Under the pieces are notes generated by a model. The model did no database searches. It saw only the letters and a list, made by a program, of their open reading frames with translations, and was not told where the DNA came from. From Hygrophila difformis (lineage: Eukaryota; Streptophyta; Magnoliopsida; Lamiales; Acanthaceae), in contig JAOANR010000001.1 of assembly GCA_030278955.1 (NCBI GenBank), positions 40,512,890 through 40,576,889 on the forward strand: 64,000 bases of DNA, given 5' to 3'. Made by a program: the position numbers and the translations under genes. Of the stretch, positions 12,363 through 23,349 are shown in pieces; the first letter of the stretch is position 1, and the number at the start of each line of letters is the position of its first letter.

Positions 12363-12780
12363 CTGCTCGAATTTTACTTCTATGGATTTATTTTGGCCAG
12401 CTCCATCAAGAATTATAGTATATCTTTAGATATAATGACCTGAACCAAAGTAAAACTTGTTTAAATCTAAAATGGCTGGGAAAAATACATACAGAGTGAT
12501 ACAACATAAAAGGTCCAAATATGAATAAAGTGAAGGTAGACCTACCTTCTTACATGACCCCAACATATCAAACTGCACATCATCAAGGTTCATTTCAAGT
12601 TCCTCCATTATCACCTAGTATGAAAAACGCCAAAGATGAATTATAAGCACAGTTTCACTACTTCAAGGAGATAAGTAAGAAGGTACTTGGAAATGCAGTT
12701 ACCTGGCCTCCAGTCAGGATAGCAAGATCCTGAAAATTAGACTTCCTGTTTTCACCAAATCCAGGAGCTTTCACAGCACA
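12363..12780 (-). pseudogene. Fragment of mitochondrial-type chaperonin CPN60 (HSP60)
   Basis: Three consecutive exons with introns lie on the minus strand: 12780-12702 ([20 protein letters not shown], then LTGGQ), 12614-12546 (EELEMNLDDVQFDMLGSCKK) and 12439-12363 (TIILDGAGQNKSIEVKFEQ). These match the apical-domain part of GroEL-family chaperonins; MLGSCKK resembles the mitochondrial paralogues. Exon 3 has lost one base after SKD, shifting the frame. The ATP-binding regions are absent. It is a captured or decayed gene piece without function. Confidence 0.85.
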
Positions 12781-12789
12781 AACATGTAA

Positions 12790-13480
12790 TATTGGGTATA
12801 AAAGTGAATTGGATAGTTCAAGATATAAATCAAAATGTACTACAGATTGTTGAAATAAAATTAAAGCTGGTGAGGACTTCAAAATGCAATGAATTGAAGC
12901 ATACCTGAAAAGGGAAACGGGCGACGAAACATAAATCAGCTGCAACATTTCCTTGTCATCGATGCTGAACAACATTCAAACAACTTGAGCAGCGTAGAAG
13001 AATATATCTTGTAGCATTGTACACACATCAGATTTCCCCTCCGTGTTGTAGACTCTTCACCACCTCCTAAAAGGAGCTCTCTCTGCAATCATCCACAGAA
13101 GTTTCAAGAAAATTGAATCGAAATTGCAAGCGAAGATGGAGGCGGAGGCGATTTAATCATTAAAGACAGATTTAAATGTCTTAAAGAAAGAATTGAATTA
13201 TTGAATCCAAAGTTAATAATTACCTTAAAGACTTCGTCAACTGCTGGCATGGTAGTAAAAACATACTCTGAGACAACTTCGTTTATATGCGCTGCCAAAT
13301 CATAGAGAAAACCACATCCAGACAGATTTAAATGCATTAGTTATCTAGATAAACCTTTAGAGAACTGCTCCACTTTCAAGATCACCCTGTTTCACTCTAT
13401 ATTTGAGAACTTGGAGACTGTTTCCCCGGTTTGTAGACTGACAATCCCTTCTCTTCCCTACATAAACCCACCAAGTCATA
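12790..13480 (-). other. Unidentified exon-like pieces between the CPN60 and peroxidase fragments
   Basis: Minus-strand readings such as 13333-13223 (AAHINEVVSEYVFTTMPAVD, followed by a GTAATT donor) and about 13440-13360 (GREGIVSLQTGETVSKFS) look like protein-coding text, but I do not recognise the families. They may be further captured exons. No complete frame is present. Confidence 0.3.
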
Positions 13481-13562
13481 ACAGTAAGTCAATCCAAAGT
13501 GTAAAACATATAACTATTCAAACAATAATATAGCTTCAAGATTTTAAAGCTCAATTCCACCC

Positions 13563-13883
13563 GGTGGGCACTGTTGCTTAAGTTGGTTTGCATACATGGC
13601 ATCCAAAGTTGGAGACTGTTTTGAGCTTGTGCTGAAATGATATAGTCTGTTGCTGAAAGATGTGCAGTGTGACCTTCCTATTGTATGTGCTCCTGCAAAA
13701 ATAAAATTCATTTGTTAAAACAATGGAATCTTCCTTCTGCCTCAGCTAGCCAAGATTCTTACCAGAAAGTGTGACCATTTCTTCCTGCGTCAAACCCTTT
13801 TTTGAAAAAGCATTTGTGAGCTGATTCAAGTTAAAAGTAGGTGGTGGGAGGTTTGCAAAAGTCTCAGAAGCTAAAGACGAATC
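13563..13883 (-). pseudogene. Fragment of a class III (secretory) peroxidase
   Basis: Class III peroxidases are secreted haem enzymes of the plant cell wall. Two exons are present on the minus strand: 13883-13763 ([20 protein letters not shown], then [13 protein letters not shown]) and 13692-13563 (AHTIGRSHCTSFSNRLYHF, ending CPPGGIE). The intron between them is canonical and falls inside the SGAHTIGR motif; its His is the haem-binding proximal ligand. The distal His region and signal peptide (earlier exons) and the C-terminal end are missing, so it is a truncated fragment. Confidence 0.88.
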
Positions 13884-14339
13884 AGAAATGATTTACATGA
13901 TTCCTAGGTATATGCCTCCTGCAAAATGAATAGTGAAGAGGTTCATCAGTTCCAGCAAACCATGAAAAGAAAACAATGCTCAAATTCTTTCAAGAACTGC
14001 TGAAGTGTTTAAATGTCCCAAACTTTGATTCCTAATATGTAATTGGCGAGAATTTCTTCAGCAGTACCAAAATAGAATTGATTGTTTCCATTCAATTTAA
14101 TTAAACTTGGAAGAAACTTCCACAAATTTTTATTTTTATTTCTAAAAATTTTATGAGACTTTTAGGCTATGAGTAAGAGATGGTGGCTCTGCATTGCTAA
14201 GGTAAAACTGTCTGACTCAGTAATCACGCACAATACATTAATAATACTTCCAACATGTTTTACTACATTAAGACGAAGCAATTATAACAGGAAAACACCA
14301 ATCCAAACGTTTATATAAATACCAAATCAAGCAATACAA

Positions 14340-14490
14340 ATACCTTTCTTTCTGGAAGCCAAATCTGGCCATCATATGAATCCCAAATCCAACAACACTT
14401 GCATAGTTGCATTCGCACCCCTGGCCAGTTTATTCTGCAACATCTCGGCAGCAAGGTCTCCAGCATAGTGGAAAAATCTATGATAAACAC
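14340..14490 (-). pseudogene. Unidentified coding fragment
   Basis: One minus-strand frame reads YAGDLAAEMLQNKLARGAN then ATMQVLLDLGFI and a stop, which has the look of a conserved helical protein. I cannot assign a family. It sits next to the peroxidase and CPN60 fragments and may be part of the same capture series. Confidence 0.3.
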
Positions 14491-14654
14491 CAAAAGCAGT
14501 TTAACATTGCACACCACAAAAATACATCATTCATCGGACTCGGAGTAATGGAATTCTAAAATAGCTACAAATCTACAGGAAAACACAAAACTACATGCTA
14601 TTAATCACTCTAAACATGGTAAACAATCACGGGAAACCGTCGATGCTCAATACA

Positions 14655-15010
14655 TCAACGGAGGCGATGAAGTCGATGATACCAGGATGCGATCGATACA
14701 CCGATTCGGGGATAAAATTGATGGAGGAGGAGCAGACCGCAAGGTCGATCAACGGAGGCGATGGAGCGATAATACCAGGATGCGATCGATATACTTTATA
14801 CTATAATAAAAACCTTCACTCAGTTATGGAGTCGATGGAAACGCGGTTTGGGGGCAAAACTGATGGAGGCGGAGCAGAGCCACTGCAGGCGAAGATGCGA
14901 CACGGCGGCGGGCGGATGGGGTCGGAGTGATGGAGGAGGATGGCGGAAAACAGATGGAGGCGGAGGGATGGAGGTGGATGGCGGAAACCGGATGGAGGCG
15001 AGTGAAGCTG
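14655..15010 (+). repeat. Purine-rich imperfect tandem repeats
   Basis: The segment around TCAACGGAGGCGATG .. ATACCAGGATGCGATCGATA occurs at 14656-14700 and again at 14751-14793. GATGGAGGNGGAGCAGA occurs near 14719 and 14861, and GATGGAGG/GGCGGA words continue to 15000. Forward frames through it are Gly/Glu-rich and look like chance ORFs. Confidence 0.6.
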
Positions 15011-15215
15011 CGTTTTGGGTTAGAACATTGAAGTGGGTGGCGGAAAAGAAGCGTAAAATTAGGTTTTGTGAGGTTGATTTTGCATTTAGGGTTTTAGGGT
15101 TAATTTGGGCGGGAAAAGATGTAGTTTAGTTTATACTATAATAAAGATCCAATTATAGCAACTGACATGGCAATCCATTTTAGGGTCCATGTGGCACTCT
15201 TTAGATTAAAAAAAA
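14794..15215 (+). repeat. Two Helitron 5'-end-like sequences
   Basis: CTTTATACTATAATAAAAAC (from 14794) and GTTTATACTATAATAAAGAT (from 15130) resemble the TCTATACTATAATAAAG-type 5' ends of plant Helitrons. The second is followed by ACTGACATGGCAATCC and CATGTGGCACTCTTTAG, text common in short non-autonomous copies. The diagnostic TC start is not intact in either, and no CTRR 3' end with hairpin was paired, so this is tentative. Confidence 0.35.
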
Positions 15216-15780
15216 AAAAAAAAAATCCAACTCTCCAATTCGCACACCATTCCCATCCTAGTGAACACTTCCAATTCACACCCATTCCCATAGCCCTCCA
15301 ATGCTCCTACCCATAAAATGGCAAATCTGCAAGACCTTAACAACGCTCCTACCCATCTGACCTTAAAAATGTTCCTGCCCATTTGCAAGCGTGAACATTG
15401 CCGGAGTATGGATTTGAAAATAATTAATAAAGCTAGAGGACTATATGGAACCAAAAATTAGTAGATGACTGATTTGGATAAAATGAAAAGGAAAATGTCC
15501 TTTTAGGTTATTTTTCCATATATTGGCATGGAATACATCTTTTTACTTCTATCCTTTGCCAAGAATATTGTCATCTGCATGGAGAAATAACTGGTTCTAA
15601 TACATGCGTTAATTAATTTACGTGTTTTTTTGTAAATTGTAGTAAATAAATAGCCACGTCATAAGCTACCATTAAAATAACGAACGACGGTTCGCTTGAA
15701 TGATTGTTGCTTTAGTGGCTTAATAGCCATATATGGAACTCTTCTTTTTATTTGTTAACAATATAGTATTACAATGATAT

Positions 15781-16688
15781 ATACTCCCTCCATTACAATC
15801 TAGGGGTGAAAACGGGACGGATACGGGCGGATAGTACTCATCCCGTATCCTATCCCATATTTTTTTTGTCGAATATGGAATCGGATACGAATAGGCCGGA
15901 TACAAATACGAATTCGAATATTTCGGGAAACGGATACGAGACGGATTTGGATTTTAACTCGGATAATCTTATAATTACTAAAATTAAATTTTTTTTATAA
16001 TTTTTTAAGTGAAATCGGAATATACTACTATGTAAGCTAAACTAAATTTTAAAATTTTCCAATATCATTAATTATTTCGTTCAAAACATCTAAATAACAT
16101 CACTACAAGATATTATATACTACAGTTTTGATGCAAAGAACCTAATGATATAGTCGAGTTGATTGATATGATTTGATTTAATAAATTACATATGGCTTTC
16201 AAGCTTTTGATTATATTTATACATATAGTATTACTTATTTATTTTATAGTTAATATAATATATTATATTATACATATATAAATACATATAAATTTTCGGA
16301 TATTCGGATAGAAAATACGGATAATATCCACATTATATTCGGATTTTTTGGATACGGACGGATATTTACATTCCCATATCCTATCTCGTATCCGCCGGAT
16401 ATAAAAATTCGAATTCGGATTCGGATATAATCGAATACGGCGTCGGATCGAGCGGATATTATCCGCCCCACTTTCACCCCTAACAATAACCAAAAATTGC
16501 ATTAACTATCTCATAAATTTCTATTTTTATCCTCCAACTAAATCATTTAGCAATAAATGTCTAGAAATAGTATTCATTGGAGATAATTGGCAAAATTGGA
16601 AAATAGAGCATAAATATCTAAAACAACAACTATTTAGGAATACTTTTTAATCTCTAAAAAGACATCTAAATAGGAATGGAGGGAGTAT
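15781..16688. mobile_element. Stowaway-like MITE interrupted by a second element
   Basis: Perfect 14-bp terminal inverted repeats (ATACTCCCTCCATT at 15781-15794; AATGGAGGGAGTAT at 16675-16688) match the CTCCCTCC core of plant Stowaway MITEs, with TA at each end as target site. Removing the internal element 15801-16482 leaves a MITE of about 226 bp, the usual size. Confidence 0.7.
15801..16482. mobile_element. 682-bp TIR element (hAT-like) nested in the Stowaway MITE
   Basis: It begins TAGGGGTGAAAACGGGACGG and ends with the inverted counterpart CCGCCCCACTTTCACCCCTA. The subterminal regions are dense in CGGATA words on both sides. TAGGGGTG ends are typical of plant hAT-type non-autonomous elements. 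No transposase is present and no clean 8-bp TSD is visible (only ACAAT is shared by the flanks), so the superfamily is uncertain. Confidence 0.65.
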
Positions 16689-16985
16689 ATAGTACCTATA
16701 ATTGACTAACGAGTTTTACCATAATAATTTTTTGGCGAATACCAAAGGTTCAAACACAAGATATTTATTTAAGCTGTCAGAATCTTATACCACTCAGACC
16801 AACTGTATTTGATTTCCATAATAATAATTTAAAGTTTGATTTTATAATATATACATATACATATATATAAATATAATGCTGTCGAGTTCATTTTGAAACG
16901 TTTTCTTATAATTTTGAATTATATATCTTTTTAAATAAAATAATTATTAATCCACGTGTAATAAATTATGTGGGTTTGTAATATT

Positions 16986-17801
16986 AACAATAATTTGTTT
17001 CTTGATGGTTTTGAAATTAGTAGCTGAGCATTTCTTTGTGGCAAAATTGACGGTTTTGAAAGTTGGAGCTGCATGGTAACCCAGACTTTTTATGTTGATG
17101 GTTTTGAAATTAGTAGCTGAGCATTTCTTTGTGCATCAAGTAATGTAGCCCAGTGAGATCATCATTGACGGTTCCTCTATCCCTTTTTTTTTTCTTCTTT
17201 TCTCCCTCTTCTCCCTATCCCCAGCCTTGATCTCGTCATAACCTTGTCATTGTCCTTATGAATCGATGTATTGGAGTTGAGTTCTATGTAGGGGAGATTT
17301 GTTTCTTGAAGTAATTTTTTAGGATTGTCTATTTGTCTCACCATTCCTACTGCTGCTGTTGTACTTGAGAAGGCACCTTTAAGATGCTGATGAGGTTACG
17401 AGGTAATATACGAAGGGAACAGGTTATAAGTGAGCATTCAATTGTCTGGACATTACTACTGTTGCGCTGTTGGGATAAAGGGAGGCTATTCGTTTGTATA
17501 TTTGCTGCCATTCTGCTGTGTTGTTGTCGCATCGGATTGTTTGGATAATGCTGATTGCCCCGCTGCTATGCTTTCGGGTGACTCTTCCATGGTGGTTTAG
17601 TATTTGATTCTTGGGATTGGATTTGGTTTTGGCTTTTGACTGTAGGTTTGTGTGTACTATCTTTGTTTTTTTGCTTTTGATTCTTGCTGTTTAGTTGGTA
17701 CCGCATATGTTAGTTTGTTGTAAGTCTCAGACACTCGAGACTAGACTATGTGTTTTCATCAATAAAATTAACTTCCCCTCAAAAAAAAAAAACAATAATT
17801 T
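16986..17801 (+). mobile_element. 794-bp retroposed insertion with poly-A and 11-bp TSD
   Basis: The insert 16997-17790 ends in poly-A (17781-17790), preceded by AATAAA at 17761-17766. The 11-bp repeat AACAATAATTT flanks it (16986-16996 and 17791-17801). Inside, a 39-bp direct repeat (17002-17040 and 17095-17133) has a 93-bp period. No open frame with known similarity was found. It is probably the 3' UTR of a 5'-truncated LINE or a processed transcript. Confidence 0.75.
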
Positions 17802-17925
17802 AAATTAATACAATAATTATTTTAAAAAATGAAATCTTTTAATTTAATTTCTAGATTATAATTACTTTAATTTTAATATATTATATATACATAAATTCCC
17901 AGTTATTATTATAAATATCTTATGT

Positions 17926-18480
17926 GGTATATTATTACTTTTTTGGGTTACAATTGACGCTCGAGCGTCGACAAAGAGAAAAAACTAAATACCTACTACA
18001 GAAAAGGGGTGTTGGGAAGTAGAATCAAAGGAGTAGGAAATGGACCCCGGCCATATCAGCGGAAAGCAATTGTCGGACGTCATCTGGTGGGAAAGTCCAA
18101 GTCGTAAAGAATGCCTCTGAGCTTTGCCATAGAATCAGCAACAGAGTTATCCTTACGCATGATATGAGACCAATAAGAGGCCAACTGAGCAGTTAGAAGA
18201 TCATGAATGTTCCTCACCAGAGGAAAAAGGGCGTGATCAATGTCGAGGAAAGTGTGGAGAAGCCTCAAGCTTCAGTCGAGTCAGAGTAGCACCAAGCACA
18301 ATAAATAACAAGGGAGGAAAGGCGCTTCAATCAATTCCAAATTGTGTGCAACTCAGCCAAAAGGTTTTATACAACCCCAATCGAGCCAGAAAATCCTTCA
18401 ATCCATTTGCCATTATCATCTCAAATCACACCTCTAAACCCACCGGCTCAGGGTGCCCAAAGAGGTATATTATTACTTTT
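17926..18480 (-). mobile_element. 5'-truncated LINE insertion carrying only an RNase H tail
   Basis: A 521-bp insert (17943-18463) is flanked by a perfect 17-bp TSD (GGTATATTATTACTTTT, 17926-17942 and 18464-18480). On the minus strand it encodes the end of an L1-type polyprotein RNase H domain: GKWIEGFSGSIG and LLAELHTIW, then HIMRKDNSVADSMAKL. Stops (TGA, TAA) interrupt the frame. The poly-A tail is almost absent. Confidence 0.85.
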
Positions 18481-18511
18481 AATATATTAGTCATTCATTC
18501 ACTTAATGAAA

Positions 18512-18823
18512 TTATTTTTTCCGCTTTTTTTTTTTGTGACACAACCTGAAAAGGCGAGATAAAAAAAATAAAAGTGAAATGAATTAAGATAAAGAATCGA
18601 AAAACATCCGATTAGATTAAACTAATCATCAAGCGCGCAAAAATTTCATCTCATCTACATCCTTGGCCAGAAGCGCTTCGATGTCATCAAGAGAAAATTG
18701 CCAAATTGTGTAAATTCCTCACTTTGAGCTGAGCATCAACCACTTGCAAGAGCATCAACCGCTTGATTCCCTTTGCAAACATGCTTGATCTGATAACCAT
18801 CCACCCTTAAAAGTTATTTTTTC
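18512..18823 (-). mobile_element. Second short LINE insertion with an RNase H tail
   Basis: Insert about 18522-18813, with a T-run at its left edge (the minus-strand poly-A) and a 10-bp candidate TSD TTATTTTTTC (18512-18521 and 18814-18823). The minus strand reads YQIKHVCKGNQAVDALAS and later LDDIEALLAKDVDEM, the last part of a plant LINE RNase H domain. It is a different copy from the neighbour at 17943. Confidence 0.65.
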
Positions 18824-18925
18824 AGTAATTTTTATTAATTTTAGAATAAAATTATATAACGTGCAACCACTGGTGGATGCTGGTACTATTAAGATTCAAG
18901 TTCAAAGGGTGATTTGGAATGCAGG

Positions 18926-20655
18926 TGTAATTTAATTTTTGGAGGCAAGAATTATTTCAACAAGTTGAAATAATTAAATAAGGAGGAGTTAGAATTTAAG
19001 AATTTCTTGAGATAACATTTCAACAATTGGTTAGTTTCCTTAGTTATGGAATTGCCTTAATTATGGTAAGTCTTGGCAGTTTTATTTCTGAAATAGGGGG
19101 CTGTTCGGGGTAGATTTTTTTGGGCTGTTTTGAAGAAGGTCTAGTCGCCACTTTTGGCATCAAAATAAGCAGCTAAAATCAGACCACTTGGTGGCCAAGG
19201 AAGGGATTTGAAGAAGGTTCTAGAAGATCCCATACCTAGCAAGGAAGAGGCAAGAAAATCAATCAAATTCCTCATTTTTTGAAAGTTAATAATGGCTATC
19301 ATGGAAGGCAACAGATTTAAGGGAATCAACCCATTGATTTCCCTTGATCCACATTTCCTAAAACCATGCCCCAACACACCTATAAATATCCCTTTGTATT
19401 CAACTCCTCACACCAAAATCGTCTTCTCCCTTATATTCTAATGTTCTCTCTAGTTTCTCTCTAGTGTTCTTAGGAGTTTGAGTGCTCCAAGAAATGGAAG
19501 CAAGCTATAGGAGTTCCTTTGATTGAGTGTTAGCAAGAGTTCTTCTTGAGAGTAAGCTAGTCTTACCCGAAAATTATGTGATTCATGCAAGTTCTTGAAA
19601 TTAATTCATAGTTTTGTGCCTGAATTGCTCTTAAATGCTTTAATTATGTGTTTATGTTCGGTTGTCAAAATACTTTTGGGACTTTAATCCCACGTTTGTG
19701 TCAAAATGCTTTTAAACCATTTAATCTTGTATTTTTGGGCTAGACCCATGATGTCAAAAATTTTAATGGGCCCTTAGGCTATTATGTGAAAACTGAATTA
19801 AATGAAATTATTGAAGGCATGAGCACCAATGTGGTGCCTGAGTTGTGGATGACCGAACTCCCCTGTGACGAAGTGGTAGGATTTTCCTCTTTAGCCCCAC
19901 AAGTTTTGAGCCTATGTTTCGCTATATATAAGACACACTGCGCGGTCTAGTCTACTCGGGTATTATAAACATGGTTGAATCACCATGTGCATGTTGGGCC
20001 GTGGCTAGTGCTGCAGCCAAATAAAAGAAATAATGACTAAATGACTTGTGTAATATTTGTATACTTGTGGCCTCGGGACGAGGCTAGTTTGCTCAATATT
20101 GTTGCTGATTATATGTTGTTTTTTTCTTTTTCAGGGTAAAGTTAATTCAAAAAGTTGTGCACGCACTTGGGCCGGGTAAGGTTTTCATAAATAAAACTCT
20201 TTTAAATTATTGCTTCAAATTACTGTTAGAATAAATGTTTTGGCCATGGGCCCAATATTGTTACTCATGTTAAACAAAGTTTTGAATTAAATAAAGTATT
20301 ACCTTTTTTTCACTAAAATTTTTATTACACATTAGTGTTAATAGTGTTTAAACATTGGAATATAAATAACACTTGTGTACTATCGAGTTGCGAGTTGAGG
20401 GTTTCTGTCTAAGGAGGCTTTGTGATGACAAGGCCCGTCAGCCGGTGGCCAACCTCCCTTTCCTGGGAACCCCTCGACAAAACTTTATAGAACTCAAGTG
20501 CTTAACAGTAATTCCTAAGTTAAGACACATAAGTTAGCCAAGATTTCTACAATTAGCCTTAGCATTCCTTAATCAGGTTAGCTGTAGCGAGCTTGACTAA
20601 GGGATGTGGCGGTAACACTCCCACCAAACTATATTTTAAAAATTGGGGTGTTACA
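18926..20655 (+). mobile_element. Long LTR ending GGGGTGTTACA (solo, 5' edge uncertain)
   Basis: The right end AATTGGGGTGTTACA at 20655 is a typical chromovirus-type (Tekay/Del-like) LTR end. A TATA box (CCTATAAATATCCC) is at 19381-19388. Near the 3' end it shares TTGGCCATGGGCC and GTGGCGGTAACAC with the LTRs at 32.75 and 52.2 kb. No internal retrotransposon region follows, so it is solo or a remnant. GTGTA follows the end at 20656-20660 and also occurs at 18925-18929, so the LTR start may have lost its TGTAACACC. Perfect hairpins occur inside (GCACC/GGTGC at 19823, ACATGGT/ACCATGT at 19969). Confidence 0.65.
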
Positions 20656-21066
20656 GTGTAGCATCATTAATAGTAGGAAAAGTGATGCATAATGATTGTG
20701 TCAAGTCATGTACAACAAATTCTCTAAAAGTTCTTTAATCCTCAACCATTTTCAATTCTTTTTGTTCTTCCGATTCAACTTCAATAGATTTCGCACGAGC
20801 TGGAAGAATGGGCTAACTCAACCATCAAAGATAGACTAGGGGATGATGTAGGAGTTTCTAACATTTTTCTTAATCTAACTTCTTTCCTTAGCCTACTCGT
20901 AATCCTTTTAGTATCTGGATCATATTTTAGTTCAGCTATAGGAGAGGAACACTGAATACATAAGGGAAACTAATTAGAATAAGTAAAAAAAAAAAATGAA
21001 GAATAAAAATAACACAAAAGAATTTTCAACATGAATTCTCGACAACGACACCAAAAGTTGGTTGGT
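20656..21066 (-). mobile_element. Decayed Athila-like 5' internal region with mutated PBS
   Basis: On the minus strand, 21053-21036 reads TGGTGTCGTTGTCGAGAA. It differs from the Athila primer binding site for tRNA-Asp (TGGCGCCGTTGCCGGGGA) at five positions, all C-to-T or G-to-A transitions. LTR remnants would lie to its right. No gag frame survives. Tentative. Confidence 0.4.
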
Positions 21067-22620
21067 TGCACAAGCAATTAAATATTTTTCCTATTCTTGA
21101 GATCACAATAAATGTAGCCCAACACAATGTATCGCCTCCACGAGATTATGGGATATAATTCTAATGTACCAATACCAATTAAAGTTTGGGGGCGGGGGGT
21201 GTTGGTTGGATAACAACTACTAATCTATAGATCAATAAAAATAAGTAATCAAATTAACTATTCAACAATTGGAGATAAAAAGTGGAATTAACTATAAATT
21301 AAAAATTCAAGCTCTAGGAATGATTTAAGATTAAATTTCTAAATATTGATATATCAATTATAGTTATTAGGTGCGTGTATATAACTAATTTTTTCTTACT
21401 GATTAGATAACTAAGGTAAAAATGTTAATAGAGATTTAAAAATCCTAGGTACGATCATATGACTTAATTGCTAAATTTTTTATTATAAACTAGTAAAACC
21501 CGATTTGAGACATTTGCATCTAAGGGGCACAAATCAATGTTGATTATGCAATTTCTTAGTAATGAACTAATCAACCCTATTGTCACTTATTCAAATATAA
21601 TTACAATTACAGGTATCATAGTCGAAATAACATCTAATTATTATGTCAAATAAAATATCGTTACCAGAATATTCATTCAGCTAGACAACTGCAAAAAATA
21701 AACTCATAAATTGCATAAACTAGTATTTTTTTGCCCGCAGGCTGCGCATAGGTCTTTTATACATATAATTAGTAATTTTTAATTTAATTAACAAAATAAA
21801 TATATACTACATCGACTAAGCAGCTGCTATAATGAAATCTTTCTCACACAAACAAAATCAATTCATAAATTCAAAATATTTTTTAACTTCTTTGTACAAC
21901 TTGTTTTCTTGCCACTGTACCACAATTTTAATAGTATTTCAAGTAAGGTTTGATGACATTCATAATTCATAATGTATAAAAAATAGAAAATTCATTATCC
22001 TTAAGTAATACTTAATAAAATAAAACAACAGTATTAAAACCCAAGATATACGGTGGGGAGGGTAATGAACTAGTGATAGTGAATGTGGAATCAGGATTGT
22101 GCTCGTATGGTCGCTGCGTTGTAAATTATTTTATTTTTATTATACATCCCCAAAAAAATTATTGGGTGGGCTTATGGAAATAACGACAGAAGCAGTAAAA
22201 GGTGGAATGGTAGTCAGCCCAATTATGGAATGGGTTTGTCAATTGTTGGTCTGAACGATAATTTCCGACAGAGGTTCATATGGATGTCGGCTGGAGGAGA
22301 AAAATCCATGACTATCAGCCTATAAATATTAAGATTGTTTAAGGGAATAAGGAATTCTCTCGCTTTTTTTCTGCTTTTTTTTTTTTTAAAAAAAAAAAAA
22401 TTGTTTCTATTTTTTCCTAGTGGTTAATTGGGGATGGGAAAATACCGTAATGGTAAACTTCCACAACTCCCGACCTATAGGTTGGGGGTTAGACTCCCCC
22501 AGTAGCGGATCCATGATTTTTTTATTTGGTGGGTCGAATCCTATGAAGAGTAATAACTAACCTTAGCATCGTGTATTCAATCAAAACTTTGTTACATTTC
22601 TTGAGAATTTTAAAAGTCGA
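21067..22620. other. AT-rich DNA with a SINE-like remnant
   Basis: No gene is recognised. Around 22430-22510 the text CCCGACCTATAGGTTGGGGG then TTAGACTCCC resembles the tRNA-like head of the SINE-type copy at 23534. The rest may be old LTR sequence of the Athila-like remnant. Confidence 0.35.
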
Positions 22621-23249
22621 TGGATTTAGAAAATCAATAAACTCTATGCAGAGATGGCTGATTTTATATACTTACATAATCCATTGATGGAGTCTTGAAA
22701 TCAGTAGACTATTGAATACCTAAAGTTTTTTTTATAACTTTTTAAAATTTGTATTGAATACCTAAAAATTTGTAAGATTTTTTTAAAACACGGATTGCAT
22801 ACCTTGTGAGTTAAAAAAAAAAATCAAAATCTCACTAAAATGTTAATAGAGTTGTGAATCCTTTAAAGTATATATACCCATATATCTTAGTATGTTATTT
22901 TGTCTTATATATACACATATTTATGGATTTAGAAAATCAATAAACTCTATGTAGAGTTGGCTGATTTTATATACTTACATAATCTATTGATGGAGTCTTG
23001 AAATCAATAGACGATTGAATAGCTAAATTTTTTTAAAAACTTTTTAAAATTTATATTGAATACCTAAAAATTTGTAAAGGTTTTTCTTAAAACACGGCTT
23101 AAATACCTTGTGAGTTAAAACAAAAAAAAAAAGAAAAAAAAAACTAAATTAAAATTCATATTGAAAACACTAAAATGTTAATAGAGTTGTGAATCCTTTA
23201 AAGTATATATACCCATATATCTTAGTATGTTATTTTGTCTTATATATAG
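22621..23249 (+). repeat. Tandem duplication, period about 303 bp
   Basis: Unit 1 (22621-22923) and unit 2 (22924-about 23249) share TGGATTTAGAAAATCAATAA, ACTTACATAATC, GGAGTCTTGAAATCA, TTGTGAATCCTTTAAAGTAT and ATATCTTAGTATGTTATTTT in the same order. Unit 2 has an A-rich insertion. No coding content. Confidence 0.85.
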
Positions 23250-23349
23250 ACATAGTTATAATATATATAAAAAAAATCAATATAGTATTCATCTCCTACA
23301 CTCAAATTACTCAATACTTGTCCTAAAATAACGATCTATTTCTCATTAT

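Noticed and set aside
14595..15129. Gly/Glu-rich forward frames
   Set aside because: They follow the purine-rich tandem repeats and change frame with each repeat unit, so they are unlikely to be genes.
16263..16502. Overlapping minus-strand frames rich in Arg/Ile
   Set aside because: Produced by the CGGATA-rich subterminal repeat of the nested MITE.
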